Assembly (NCBI RefSeq): GCF_000737325.1
Contig: NZ_CP011125.1
Location: forward strand, 620,001 to 684,000
DNA: 64,000 nucleotides
Source of the DNA: Sandaracinus amylolyticus
GTDB lineage: Bacteria > Myxococcota_A > Polyangia > Polyangiales > Sandaracinaceae
Reading direction: 5' to 3'
Shown here: positions 23,309 through 32,466 of the stretch, piece by piece
Position numbering within the stretch: position 1 is the stretch's first letter
How the letters are laid out: every line of letters starts with the position of its first letter
Made by a program: the position numbers and the translations under genes
The notes under the pieces: generated by a model
What the model was told of the DNA's origin: nothing
Database searches by the model: none
The model's input: the letters and a program-made list of their open reading frames with translations, nothing else

Positions 23309-24895
23309 GTGGGCGTAACGATCCAACAGTTGGCGCAGCAACTCGGGTTCGATATCGAAGAGCCGCGAAGGGCGAAGGGCAACTATCACAACAACAGCAT
23401 CGCGTACGGTCGCCCACCATCGCCCATGCGATTCTCTTACGGTGCGATGCTCTCGATCCCCAGGCCGAACGCCGTGCAGGACGTGGGCGAAACGGCGCGG
23501 AAACTTCAAGAACTCTGCGCGTGGGCGAGGGCGAACAGCTGGACAGTCCGCGCGATGGGCAGTGCCTGGTCGTTCTCGGACGTGATCGCGCCGGGGCGTA
23601 CGCTGAATGATCGCAAGAGTGTGCTGATTAATACCCGACGAAATTTCAAGCTGATCCGTCGTTCCGGAGTGAATCCGACGCTCTGTTACGTTACGGCCGG
23701 AGTGACTCTGCGGGACATCAACAAACAGTTCGAATCTGTTGGCTTGAGTCTGAAGACATCGGGGTCAAGCGATGGACAGACGATCGCGGGCGCCATCGGC
23801 ACAGGAGTGCATGGGTCGGCCTACCGCTTCGGTGCTGTGCACGATTCCGTTCGTGCGTACCACGTCGTAACCCCGCAACAACACGTGCTTGTTTGTCGCG
23901 ACGAAGCGAGCTTTCCGAGCGCGCTCAGGAACGAGTTCGGTCCGCTGTTGAGCGACCCCACGATTCGGGTTGATTCGCACCTCTTCGACGCGCTGTCGGT
24001 CAGCTTCGGAAGCTTAGGGATCGTCGTTGGTGTCGTGCTGGAAGCTGATGAGCGCTACGCGCTGAACGTAATTCGACGACGCCTCCCAGCCAACAAGCTC
24101 GGCAGGCTCATTCAGATCATTCGGACGGATGGCGATTTCTCTGATCTCGATCCCGCGTTAGCGCCGGATCGTGCCAGTGACGCTCCGCATCACTGCCAAG
24201 TCCTCGTGAATCCGTACAATCGGAATGAGTATCGGGTCGTTCTGATGTACCAGCGGCCTGGGTTTTCGCCCCCGAGCGACTTTGAATGGCCGCAAGTGTT
24301 CGATGAGCACGGTTTGGAAATGGCCAGGCTGCTGTGGAGACTTGCTCCTCACTTCGACAACGCCTACGAAGGTAAGGTCTCGGAGAAGTTCGACGAGATG
24401 CCCGATCTCAATGCGTGGGGGTTTCGTTCGAAGGTGTTCGGGAAGCCGGAGCAGCCGCTGCCGGTGCACAGTTTCGGTGTGGGAGTGGCGCTTGCTAACA
24501 CCGAGCGCGCGCTTGCCTTGGCTCATGACGCCGTGGCTCGCGAGAGGTTTCCTGGCGCTGGCGAACTGCGCTTCGTCAAGAGCTCGCCTGCCCACCTGGC
24601 GATCAATAGATTCGCTCCGATTACGGCCGTTATCGGATTCGATGGACTAGACAATGAGGATTCGTGGGAATTCTCGCAGCTCTATCTCTCAAGTCTCCGT
24701 CGTGAACATATCGCGTTCACGTTTCACTGGGGGAAGATGACGGATATGAAGTCGAATGTGTCGCGCAACTCTGCTGCTCTGGCGGCGGTGTACGGACAGT
24801 CGCTCGTTGAGTGGAAGAAGGCGCGTAGGGAGTTTCTTGGCGATGACGGCGCCGTATTTGAGAATGCGTTCGTGAGGCGGCTCGGTTTCGTATGA
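23309..24895 (+). CDS. FAD-linked oxidase (PCMH/VAO family)
   Basis: I chose GTG 23309 because GGGAGG lies 6 nt upstream; ATG 23282 and the start at 23255 are also in frame. The roughly 528 residues show the PCMH FAD-binding fold: RAMGSAWSFSD, then SSDGQTIAGAIGTGVHGSA near residue 160, and FGSLGIVVGVVLEAD closing the domain. The layout resembles sugar-lactone and sterol oxidases such as L-gulonolactone oxidase. At the site where many relatives have a covalent flavin-linking His (GHSF), this protein has AWSF, so FAD is likely non-covalent. The base composition is lower in GC than the left flank. It precedes a CxxCH protein that may be its electron acceptor. Confidence 0.88.
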   Translation: MGVTIQQLAQQLGFDIEEPRRAKGNYHNNSIAYGRPPSPMRFSYGAMLSIPRPNAVQDVGETARKLQELCAWARANSWTVRAMGSAWSFSDVIAPGRTLNDRKSVLINTRRNFKLIRRSGVNPTLCYVTAGVTLRDINKQFESVGLSLKTSGSSDGQTIAGAIGTGVHGSAYRFGAVHDSVRAYHVVTPQQHVLVCRDEASFPSALRNEFGPLLSDPTIRVDSHLFDALSVSFGSLGIVVGVVLEADERYALNVIRRRLPANKLGRLIQIIRTDGDFSDLDPALAPDRASDAPHHCQVLVNPYNRNEYRVVLMYQRPGFSPPSDFEWPQVFDEHGLEMARLLWRLAPHFDNAYEGKVSEKFDEMPDLNAWGFRSKVFGKPEQPLPVHSFGVGVALANTERALALAHDAVARERFPGAGELRFVKSSPAHLAINRFAPITAVIGFDGLDNEDSWEFSQLYLSSLRREHIAFTFHWGKMTDMKSNVSRNSAALAAVYGQSLVEWKKARREFLGDDGAVFENAFVRRLGFV

Positions 24896-25029
24896 TTGTT
24901 TGTTCGACTCGGCTGTGCTTCCTCCTGCATTCGCATACATTGCTGCGAGGTCCTTCGCGCCGGCACGCGGAGCGAGCGACAATCTGTCGAGCGCGTGTCT
25001 CGAGCGGGGAAACTCACCGAAGTGACGCG

Positions 25030-26613
25030 ATGCGTGGACGATGCGCCATGAGAACCTGCTTCTTTGCGCTCTTCGTGCTCGGCTCGACCTCGTCGGTCGC
25101 CTCGGCACAGGGTTTTCCGTCGTTCGAGTCCTCTCGCGGCCCGCCGCCCGGGTACACGGGGCAAGTATTTGAGCTGCAGCAGGACTACCCGGACACCGCT
25201 CCTCCTCAGAGCCCGCGCCCGTGGGACGCCATCGATTTTCGTTCCCAGCCGGCCGCGTATTTGCGTGCAGTGCTCGACTTCGCGTTGGAAGGCACTGTCG
25301 ACAACAACGGCCTCGTAGCTCGCCCCGGTTGGTTTCATGCGCCGTGGATGACGAGCGGCTGCAACGGTCGCGAGTTCTCGCACGGTCTCACACGCGAACT
25401 GGCGAGCGGCCCGCGATCCGTCCATCCACAGCAGGACGGTTTCCTCGAGAACTGGGCGGTCAGCCTCTACGATGAACGCGGCGGGTACACCATCGGGCGT
25501 GTGTGGTCGGACCCGAACGGGCCGCCCGCACCGCAGCACGCGGACTTCCCAACTGGCGCGACCGCGATCAAGTTCCTCTTCACGACGGCCACGCCCGCTC
25601 AAGTGCCTTATCTGGAAGGTTCCATAGAAATCGAGGCTCACGTGTACCCGGACGCCGGCAGGAACCCGTGCACAGCTCCGGAGGTGCCGCGGCAGATGCG
25701 CACGATGAGGCTGCTGCAGGTCGACGTGGCGGTTGCCGACGACCGCGCGACCGACACCGGTTGGGTCTTCGGTACGTTCATATACGACGGCGCACAGCCG
25801 GCGCCTCGGATCTGGGATCGCCTCGTTCCCGTGGCGGTCGCGTGGGACAACGAGAGCGAGGTGACATCGCGCCTGCGCGATGATGGGGCATTCGTTAACC
25901 CGGACCTGACGCATGGGTGGGTGAATGCCGACCTGCTTGAGCCAGAAAGCGATCCGCGCGCTGCGTTCGTCCTACACTTCGGCCTCGGTGGCCGAGCGAA
26001 CGGTCCAGTGGACAACCCGATCTCGTCGTGTCTGTCGTGTCACGCGCGAGCAGCGACCGTGGATTGGTCGCTGGCCGGCGCGCGCCGAGTGCTACCGACC
26101 GTCCCACCCGGCGTCGGCAGCGTGGGCGCGTATCCGATCGAGCAATTCGCCGAGTTCTTTGGTGACGTCCCCCCGGGATTCGTGCCGGTCGCGATTGAGC
26201 CCTCACGACGGCACCTCGACTATTCGCTCCAGCTCGCGGTCGGTATCCGAAACTACTGCAACCAGCACTCGTCGGACCCTGCGTGTCGCGCCACGTCGCC
26301 CGCACCGCCGCCGTCGGCGCCTCTAACGTTCGCCTCGGCACCTCTGGCATCCACGAGCCGCGTCGACGAGGAACTCGCACGCATCGGGCGCGGAGACGAA
26401 GATCCATGGCGCGCTCGACGCGCGGACAATTGGGATGCGACTGCGGTCGCGCAACACGTGCCAGAGACGAGTGCGCACGAGCCGCCTCAACCCGTGGCCG
26501 AGGCCAGGGCTGGCGCGCACGAGGGACCCCCGACGACGCTCCTCGCCGGGATCTTGCTCTCGGTCCTCGCGGCGATCGGCGCAGCTGCGGTCCGCGCACG
26601 ATCGAAACGCTAA
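25030..26613 (+). CDS. exported CxxCH (c-type haem-like) protein with C-terminal anchor
   Basis: The 527 residues start at ATG 25030 (ATG 25048 is the alternative), with signal peptide RTCFFALFVLGSTSSVASAQ. The mature region has about 330 residues of unknown fold, rich in Trp/Pro (FHAPWMTSGCNGREFSHGLT). The motif SSCLSCHARA follows near residue 330, which fits a single c-type haem site. Then come a Pro/Ala-rich linker and a C-terminal hydrophobic helix (LLAGILLSVLAAIGAAAV) with a basic tail. It should be periplasmic and membrane-attached. It follows the FAD oxidase by 134 bp. The product resembles uncharacterised myxobacterial cytochrome-like proteins; haem binding is inferred from one motif only. 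Confidence 0.75.
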   Translation: MRGRCAMRTCFFALFVLGSTSSVASAQGFPSFESSRGPPPGYTGQVFELQQDYPDTAPPQSPRPWDAIDFRSQPAAYLRAVLDFALEGTVDNNGLVARPGWFHAPWMTSGCNGREFSHGLTRELASGPRSVHPQQDGFLENWAVSLYDERGGYTIGRVWSDPNGPPAPQHADFPTGATAIKFLFTTATPAQVPYLEGSIEIEAHVYPDAGRNPCTAPEVPRQMRTMRLLQVDVAVADDRATDTGWVFGTFIYDGAQPAPRIWDRLVPVAVAWDNESEVTSRLRDDGAFVNPDLTHGWVNADLLEPESDPRAAFVLHFGLGGRANGPVDNPISSCLSCHARAATVDWSLAGARRVLPTVPPGVGSVGAYPIEQFAEFFGDVPPGFVPVAIEPSRRHLDYSLQLAVGIRNYCNQHSSDPACRATSPAPPPSAPLTFASAPLASTSRVDEELARIGRGDEDPWRARRADNWDATAVAQHVPETSAHEPPQPVAEARAGAHEGPPTTLLAGILLSVLAAIGAAAVRARSKR

Positions 26614-26861
26614 ACGTCAGTTGTGGTCATCGGCGAGGCTCTCGTGGAGGACGGTCATCGCCGCGCGCAGGCCACAGTCGAGTCCTGTCGGTGGGTACGC
26701 ACTTCCCGCTTGCCGCGACAGCCCATCGCAGCATTCTCATTTCGCGGATATCACGCTCTCTTAGAGCGCCGCAGTCGTGAGATGCGCGCATGTTTGCGGT
26801 GGACTGAGCACCGCGATTGGGACTACTGCTCCGGTCAACCCCGTTACTCAGAGGACTCCAG

Positions 26862-27533
26862 ATGGACAAGCTGAAGGCGCTCCTGGAGGCGATTCCAAAC
26901 CTCCGCAGGCCGATCCAGGTCGCGTGCGTGATCTTTCTGGGGTTCGCGAGCTACGCCGGGAATGTCGCCCCGCAATACGTTCCAGGCGCTATCGCATTCG
27001 GGGTGATCGCCGTTTTCCTGCTCGCGGTCAGCTTGATGTTGACGAAGACGGTCCTCGACGGACTGAGCGGCGAGACGCGCTTCCGCCTGCTGCTTGCGAT
27101 TCTCGCTATTCTGCTCGTGCTCGGGCTCTCCTCAATCGCGGCCGCCGTACAGATGGCCACCGTGCCAGGCCCGGACGTCGTGTCGTGGGATGCAGTCCGA
27201 TTGGACGACAGAGAAGGGCTGGTCGCGACCTTGCCGTTTGAGGCGACGGGCCGTCCCGTAGCATGCGTACAGCTTCATTTCGACGACGGATGCTGGTTCG
27301 ATATCGAACGCGAGACCGTTGTGACGGCGGAGTGCGCAACGGTGGACGACTCTCCGCACCTCGACCGCGAGGATACGGAGATGATCGATCCACATGTGAT
27401 GCAACTCCGGCTGCGCTTTAGCGGAAGCCCGAGTTGCAGAGCGTCGATCCGCTTGCCGGTGCAGTGTACGGGCGATCAGCGGATCGTGCCGGGCTTTAGC
27501 CCTCAGTGTACACTCACGCTCGCGGATTCCTGA
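26862..27533 (+). CDS. membrane protein, unknown
   Basis: ATG 26862 sits 7 nt after a GAGGA site; the protein has 223 residues. Three hydrophobic helices fill the first 110 residues (VACVIFLGFASYAGNV, AIAFGVIAVFLLAVSLML, LLLAILAILLVLGLSSIAAAV). A soluble C-terminal domain with five Cys follows, probably exported and disulfide-bonded. No family is recognised. It ends 10 bp before another exported protein gene, so the two are likely an operon. Confidence 0.7.
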   Translation: MDKLKALLEAIPNLRRPIQVACVIFLGFASYAGNVAPQYVPGAIAFGVIAVFLLAVSLMLTKTVLDGLSGETRFRLLLAILAILLVLGLSSIAAAVQMATVPGPDVVSWDAVRLDDREGLVATLPFEATGRPVACVQLHFDDGCWFDIERETVVTAECATVDDSPHLDREDTEMIDPHVMQLRLRFSGSPSCRASIRLPVQCTGDQRIVPGFSPQCTLTLADS

Positions 27534-27543
27534 TCGATTAGCC

Positions 27544-28386
27544 ATGAGGCCTTTCGCACGAGCACGAGCCTGGAGTGTGGTGCTCTTGGCGGGGGCTTGC
27601 GTCGGAGCTGCCGGCGTTGCCCGATCTCAGCCCGAAACGGGTCCTCAGCCCGGACCCGAAACGGCTCTCCATCCCGCAATGTTCACCGTCGAGGTGACGG
27701 GCCGCCTCACCGAACAGGACACTGGCCGTCCTCTCCGCGTCAACAGCGTCGTCGGGTTTTACCGCCGAGTGCCCGGTGGATACGAGTTGATCGACTATGC
27801 TCGCGTCGGCGCGGATGGTCGCTACGCAGGCGAGGTCAGGTGGAATTCAAGCTGGCCGGCAATGCACCTCGAGGAGTCCGATTGGGGATGCCACTATCGT
27901 CTCGACACGATCGCGGTGCACCGCCGGACTCGGACCTACCACCATGAGCACGCGATCGGTTTGCGCGAGAGCCAGTGTACGCGCCCCCACCCGCTAGCCG
28001 TAGGTGCAGCAATGCGCATCTACGACTGGCTCTACCGCTCTGTCTTTCGTATGCGGTCTGCTACGCGCATCGACCAGACGGCCCAACTGGGCGGAGGCGC
28101 GCTCGACGTTTGCGATCAGGTGTTCTGTCATCGCGAGACCGCGGCCACGTCGATTCCGCGCGAGCTCGCCGATTTTCAACATATCGAGCGAGAAATCAGA
28201 GAGCGGAGCGCTTCCGACATCACGTTCGTACGCGCGTTGGCGGAGCGGCGCAGAATTCAGGATCGTGACGGGCGGAGCACACGTGCGCTGCTCTATCTCG
28301 ACGAGATACTGGCAGAAGAACGAAGTAGTGAAATCGAATCCACTGAAACGGCTGCAGAAACCGAGGCCGCGACGGACGGCCTGTAG
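27544..28386 (+). CDS. exported hypothetical protein
   Basis: The 280 residues begin with a signal peptide (RARAWSVVLLAGACVGAAGVARS). The mature part has a beta-rich stretch resembling a carboxypeptidase-regulatory or transthyretin-like fold (EVTGRLTEQDTGRPLRVNSVVGFY). A helical, charged C-terminal half follows. The Cys within the signal could be a lipobox variant (LLAGAC), in which case it is a lipoprotein. It is transcribed with the membrane protein 10 bp upstream. Confidence 0.65.
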   Translation: MRPFARARAWSVVLLAGACVGAAGVARSQPETGPQPGPETALHPAMFTVEVTGRLTEQDTGRPLRVNSVVGFYRRVPGGYELIDYARVGADGRYAGEVRWNSSWPAMHLEESDWGCHYRLDTIAVHRRTRTYHHEHAIGLRESQCTRPHPLAVGAAMRIYDWLYRSVFRMRSATRIDQTAQLGGGALDVCDQVFCHRETAATSIPRELADFQHIEREIRERSASDITFVRALAERRRIQDRDGRSTRALLYLDEILAEERSSEIESTETAAETEAATDGL

Positions 28387-28539
28387 AGGGCGCGATGTGA
28401 CCGCTGCTCGCAGTCGCCTGGAGCGGCAACTGTCCGTTCGGAAACGCGATGGACCGTTTCCGGGGCACCGCTGAAATGGACGTGCATCGGATCGCCTTTG
28501 AGGAACGGTCGCCGTCGCGGGCGGGCGCATCTCGACGAG

Positions 28540-28936
28540 CGCGCTGTCGCTCCGGTCTCGAGATCGGTGGAGCGCAGCACGTGCTCGTCGTCGAGGGTCA
28601 GCACGCCGAGCGTGGCGAGGCGAACGCACCCGGGTTGGACGGCGGGCGCCGCGATGTTCCGCATCGGAAGGCGCTCGACGCAGCGGTGTTGTTCGGCGCG
28701 AATTCGCTGCCAGCGATGAACACCACCTCGCCATCGATGACGCCGAGCTGCGCGGGCTCCTCGGCTCGTGCCAGGAGCTCCTCACGGCCGCCGTCGCGCG
28801 CCACACGGTAGAGCGCATCCACCGTGGTAAGACGGTTGGTGTCGAGGACAGCCACGCCCGACAGGTGGAGTCTCCCGACGAGGGCTCGTTCTCCATCGCG
28901 CCGCTCTGCCGTGACGCGGCGCTCGCTCCCGGACAT
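28540..28936 (-). pseudogene. decayed beta-propeller protein fragment
   Basis: Two minus-strand frames together read like part of a repeat beta-propeller protein: 28936 down to about 28690 (VDALYRVARDGGREELLARA, then LGVIDGEVVFIAGSE) and then about 28664 down to 28560 (RLATLGVLTLDDEHVLRSTD). The phrase 'YRVARDGG...' is common in TolB-like propellers of myxobacteria. No start, signal or stop fits either piece, and the frames are broken, so this looks like a remnant. Confidence 0.5.
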
Positions 28937-29118
28937 CGATCACGAATCGCCGTTCGGATCGCCCACGAGGTCTACGCCCGAGCACCGCGTGCGTAGCGTG
29001 CGCATCGTCTTGTTGTCCCGGCTCACCGCGACGACCGGTCCCCGAGCACGTCACGTAGATCGCCGATACGCGCTTGTTGCTCGGCTGAAACATCAAAATG
29101 CGGTATGCTTGAGGGCCG

Positions 29119-31122
29119 ATGAAGAGATTCCTCGGAATCGAGATCGGTACCACGGAAAATCGTGCCGGCCTGTTCGAACGTGGTCGATTCCATCCTGTGC
29201 TCAGCAAGAGTGGATCATCCGCGTTTCCGGCTGTCGTCAGTTTCGCTGACGACGGTGTGCGCACAGGCACGGAGGCCGTTGCTCAGGCATCGGAAAACTA
29301 CAGCACGACCATCGTCGGTGCATCCGAGCTCCTCGGCGTTCGCGTCGATTCAGTGCCTGAGTGGGTCGAATGTCTTCCGGTGAGGCTCGTCGCCGTTAAC
29401 GATTCTCGGGAACGACTGCCAGGAGATCGGAGTCATCCATACCGCGATGCGCTCGCAGCTCCTACCGATCAGGAATCGCCGCGCGTGCGCGCAGCTTTCG
29501 ACGTCCACGGAACCCCAACATCCTTCGTCGAGGCGATCGCGTACCAGTTCGCCGAGATTCGAGAAGCGGCTCAGGTGAAGTTTGGTGAGCCAATTCTCGA
29601 TGTGGTTGTCGCAGTCCCGGCGAGCTTTCGGCGATTCCAGCTTGCCGCGATCGAGCATGCGGCGATGCTCGCTGGTCTGCGCCCGCGACGTCTAATGCCG
29701 GCATCGAGCGCGGCCTCGCTGAGCCTCCTCGCGCGTGCACGCAAGGAGGTCAGCACGGCAGTAGTGCTGGCGGGAGGTTTGGGCTGTGAGGTCTGCGTAG
29801 CGTTTGGGGCCCAGGGCGTCGTGCAAGTGTCATGGTCCGCTTTTCTGACCTCGTCGTTCAGCGATCTCGCGCTCGTTCGTGATCTCTGCGCGCAATCCAA
29901 GCGCCTCACGAAAGCGCGGTACGGTTTGGATTGCGAAGCCGATGGGAGCGCCCGGCTGCGGTTGCTGCTTCAGGCACTTGCCCAACTCGACGCGGTAGTC
30001 GCAGAGGGCGGTGCGTGTATCGACATGGGCAAGGTCATCCACGAGGGCGGGAGTAGAGTGCTTCCGATCGATTGTCTGCGACCTCGAATCGATCGAGAGG
30101 CGTCCACGCTGGTCGAGGCGCTGACGGCAGCAAGGCAAGGGGACGATCCAGGGACGGTGGTCATCGCCGGCCGATGGACGGCATGCACCGACCTCGCCGA
30201 AGAGCTCGGAAATCGGTTGGGGGTCCGCATCAGAACGCTTGAGCGCGATATCGGTCAGACCGCGGTAGTGCAGGGAGCTGCGCTACAGGGCGCCATTCTG
30301 TCGGGCGACACGGCCGACCTGACGCTATTGGACTCGACTCGACACTCGCTTGGCATCGGGACAGCCGGTGGAGCGACCCGCGTTCTGATCGGAAAGGACG
30401 CAACGATTCCAACGCGTGCGTCGACGGAAATTCGGCCGGCCGCGTCCGAGCAGACCATCGCGCTGCAGGTCGTTGAGGGCGAGTCGACATCGACACGCAA
30501 AAACGTCGAGGTATGCCGCAGTCGTATCGAGATCACGCCGCGATGCGACGTGTCAGTCACGCTCGATCTCGATGCGAACAACATACTGACGGTGATAGTG
30601 CTCGCTCTCGATAGCGGAGTGCGGGCCGAAGTGCCTGTCCGACCGCACGCGCTCATGTCGCAACACGATGCGCGACGCATCGCTGCGCGATTGGGAGGAG
30701 TTGTGCCTCCCACGCTGGATACGGACGTACCACGAATCGCCCTGCACGGGGCGAAGCTGAACAGCATTTCGCCTCACCATCACCCCGGCGGCGAAGAGCG
30801 TCGCGCCGTCAAAGCAGCGCCGACCGCGTGGTGGCGCACGGCGTGGTTCGCTGCGCGGAGGATGGTCGCGCGAGCACTCGGACGGGCCGCGTTCCAAGCG
30901 CCTGCGCTTCCCACTCCCCCCGAGCAACGCACGCCGGACTCAGGAACTACCCACATGCAGAACGAATCCGAGACTATCGAGAACCGGATTCGTTCACTCC
31001 TATCCGCCGACGATCGCGCCTTCGAGCGTCTTCTACGCCGAGCGTCCCACCGCGCGCCGACGGCGTCTCGTGCCGAACTCCTCCGCCAGGTGCTCGATGA
31101 GCTTGAGCGCGACCGCCGGTGA
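29119..31122 (+). CDS. divergent Hsp70-like protein with degenerate ATPase
   Basis: The 667 residues follow the DnaK/HscC plan. Phosphate-1 loop: GIEIGTTENRAGL at residues 6-18. VVVAVPASFRRFQLAAIEHA and the helix after it are conserved. The phosphate-2 loop reads LAGGLGCEVCVAF near 217, where DLGGGTFDVS is usual, so the key Asp is lost. The adenosine loop is VVIAGRWTACTDLAEELGNRLG. The substrate-binding beta domain is visible (VSVTLDLDANNILTVIVLAL). The C-terminal 130 residues are basic and unrelated. ATP hydrolysis is probably weak or absent. Hsp70-like paralogues of this sort often accompany accessory regions; the client is unknown. Confidence 0.8.
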   Translation: MKRFLGIEIGTTENRAGLFERGRFHPVLSKSGSSAFPAVVSFADDGVRTGTEAVAQASENYSTTIVGASELLGVRVDSVPEWVECLPVRLVAVNDSRERLPGDRSHPYRDALAAPTDQESPRVRAAFDVHGTPTSFVEAIAYQFAEIREAAQVKFGEPILDVVVAVPASFRRFQLAAIEHAAMLAGLRPRRLMPASSAASLSLLARARKEVSTAVVLAGGLGCEVCVAFGAQGVVQVSWSAFLTSSFSDLALVRDLCAQSKRLTKARYGLDCEADGSARLRLLLQALAQLDAVVAEGGACIDMGKVIHEGGSRVLPIDCLRPRIDREASTLVEALTAARQGDDPGTVVIAGRWTACTDLAEELGNRLGVRIRTLERDIGQTAVVQGAALQGAILSGDTADLTLLDSTRHSLGIGTAGGATRVLIGKDATIPTRASTEIRPAASEQTIALQVVEGESTSTRKNVEVCRSRIEITPRCDVSVTLDLDANNILTVIVLALDSGVRAEVPVRPHALMSQHDARRIAARLGGVVPPTLDTDVPRIALHGAKLNSISPHHHPGGEERRAVKAAPTAWWRTAWFAARRMVARALGRAAFQAPALPTPPEQRTPDSGTTHMQNESETIENRIRSLLSADDRAFERLLRRASHRAPTASRAELLRQVLDELERDRR

Positions 31123-31177
31123 GACGGCGGCCGCGGATGTCGCGCGCTGACGAGACTCGTCGCTCAACGATGAAGCT

Positions 31178-31400
31178 CATGACCTGAAGTGGGCCGCTGC
31201 TGGCGTCGAACTCGCGTTGTTGCGGAGCAAGGCGACCAAGAAGCGCGCAGCGACGTGTGCTGTGCTCGAAGCAACTCCGAGCGAGCTCGAGCTGTGCCCG
31301 GTGCGCGCGCTCCGCGGCTGGCTCGACGGCGCCGGGATCGCGCCGCTTCGCGGGGCGTCGTCCGATGCCTCCATGATCGAGCGCGCGGCAGGGCTCCGCT
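31178..31400 (+). pseudogene. tyrosine recombinase remnant
   Basis: The + frame through 31217 reads DLKWAAAGVELALLRSKATK, then ELCPVRALRGWLDGAGIAPL. This is the stretch between the first catalytic Arg and the HxxR box in phage integrases (VRALRAWL...GPLF). The N-terminal domain, HxxR and Tyr are missing. It may mark an old junction at the left edge of the phage-like element. The rest of 31123-31897 holds no supportable gene. Confidence 0.55.
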
Positions 31401-31852
31401 CGCGGCCCGCTAGCGTGAGGTTCACGATACCGACGAGCAACACACGCTGCGAGCCATTCGCAACAGAAAATTGCGTCCGCATGCCGACCACTCACGGGTG
31501 GGGACCGGCGCGGGACCCGCAACGACCGCGGGGAGTCGCATCGCCGCCGGGCTCGGCTGCACCCCGAGTACGCGGCTGCTGATCGACACTCATGCGCGCC
31601 AAGCGCGACAACTCCCGCCAGATGCGAGGACATTGGCGCAGACAGCCTCGGGCGACCATAGCGGCTGAGTGGGTCGTCCAGAGGTGATGCTCGGGCGATT
31701 GCCAGTTTGATGGTAACTCGCTGGTAATACCGCAGCCTCGCGCCTGCCGGGAACCCGGGTTCTCGGCAATCGGCGTGGCGAACGAGCACGCACCAGACGG
31801 GCTCTCTGGTTGGAATCCGAGCATCCTGAAGCGCGGTTGATGGCCTCGGGGC

Positions 31853-31863
31853 GAAACGGTTTC
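31853..31863. promoter_or_regulatory. operator-like palindrome 1 (GAAACGGTTTC)
   Basis: An inverted repeat GAAAC-G-GTTTC ends 34 bp before the ATG at 31898. It is one of seven related sites in the element. Confidence 0.45.
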
Positions 31864-31897
31864 TGTGAGAGTTCGAAGCTCTCGTGGAGATGAACCC

Positions 31898-32248
31898 ATG
31901 ACTGAATCGGTCAGCTATGGTGAAGAATGGAGATCGCGCGCGCGGCTCGGGCTGACGCTCTCAGCTGACGAGCGCAATCAGTGGGAGTCGGAGCAGAGCT
32001 GGGAGCGTGCGAACGTCGAGCTCGCAACCCGGCTGGACGCACTCGTCGGGACGATGGTCGCGACCGGCCGAGTTCTGCATACGATCGACGATTCCACTAT
32101 CCCGAGCGGCACGCGATTCCTCGTGCGCGCGCGCTTCGGTGATCGACTTCTGTGCGAGAGCGTGAAGCACGGTCTTCTGTCGCTTGCGCCGGCCTGGATC
32201 GAGTTGCGAGAGCTCGAGCAGGAGGAGGCCGTCGAAATGATAGCCTAG
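31898..32248 (+). CDS. small hypothetical protein, first gene of the phage-like element
   Basis: ATG 31898 (116 residues) follows a GGAG site. It is acidic and mostly helical at first (SADERNQWESEQSWERANVE), then beta-rich (TRFLVRARFGDRLLCESV). No family is recognised. It lies just downstream of palindrome 1, the position of a phage early gene. Confidence 0.6.
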   Translation: MTESVSYGEEWRSRARLGLTLSADERNQWESEQSWERANVELATRLDALVGTMVATGRVLHTIDDSTIPSGTRFLVRARFGDRLLCESVKHGLLSLAPAWIELRELEQEEAVEMIA

Positions 32249-32313
32249 CCGGTCTTCGTTCTGCGCGACTTGAGATTGGCGCAGACCGTATAGCTCGCGA
32301 GGTTCGCTCGGAC

Positions 32314-32323
32314 GAACGGTTTC
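32314..32323. promoter_or_regulatory. operator-like palindrome 2 (GAACGGTTTC)
   Basis: A slightly shortened copy (one A fewer) in the gap before the ParB-like gene, 143 bp before its preferred start. Confidence 0.35.
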
Positions 32324-32466
32324 TGGCGGCGCTGCCCGCGCCGTCCTGACGGCCACTCGCGCGCCGAGTCGCTGCGTGCTCCCGCAGACCAACATCTGCG
32401 ATGTCGAGCGTGCATGCCGTTCTTTCTGACGTTCGAGAGGGAGTTGTTCGCCGGAGGCTTGAAGAC

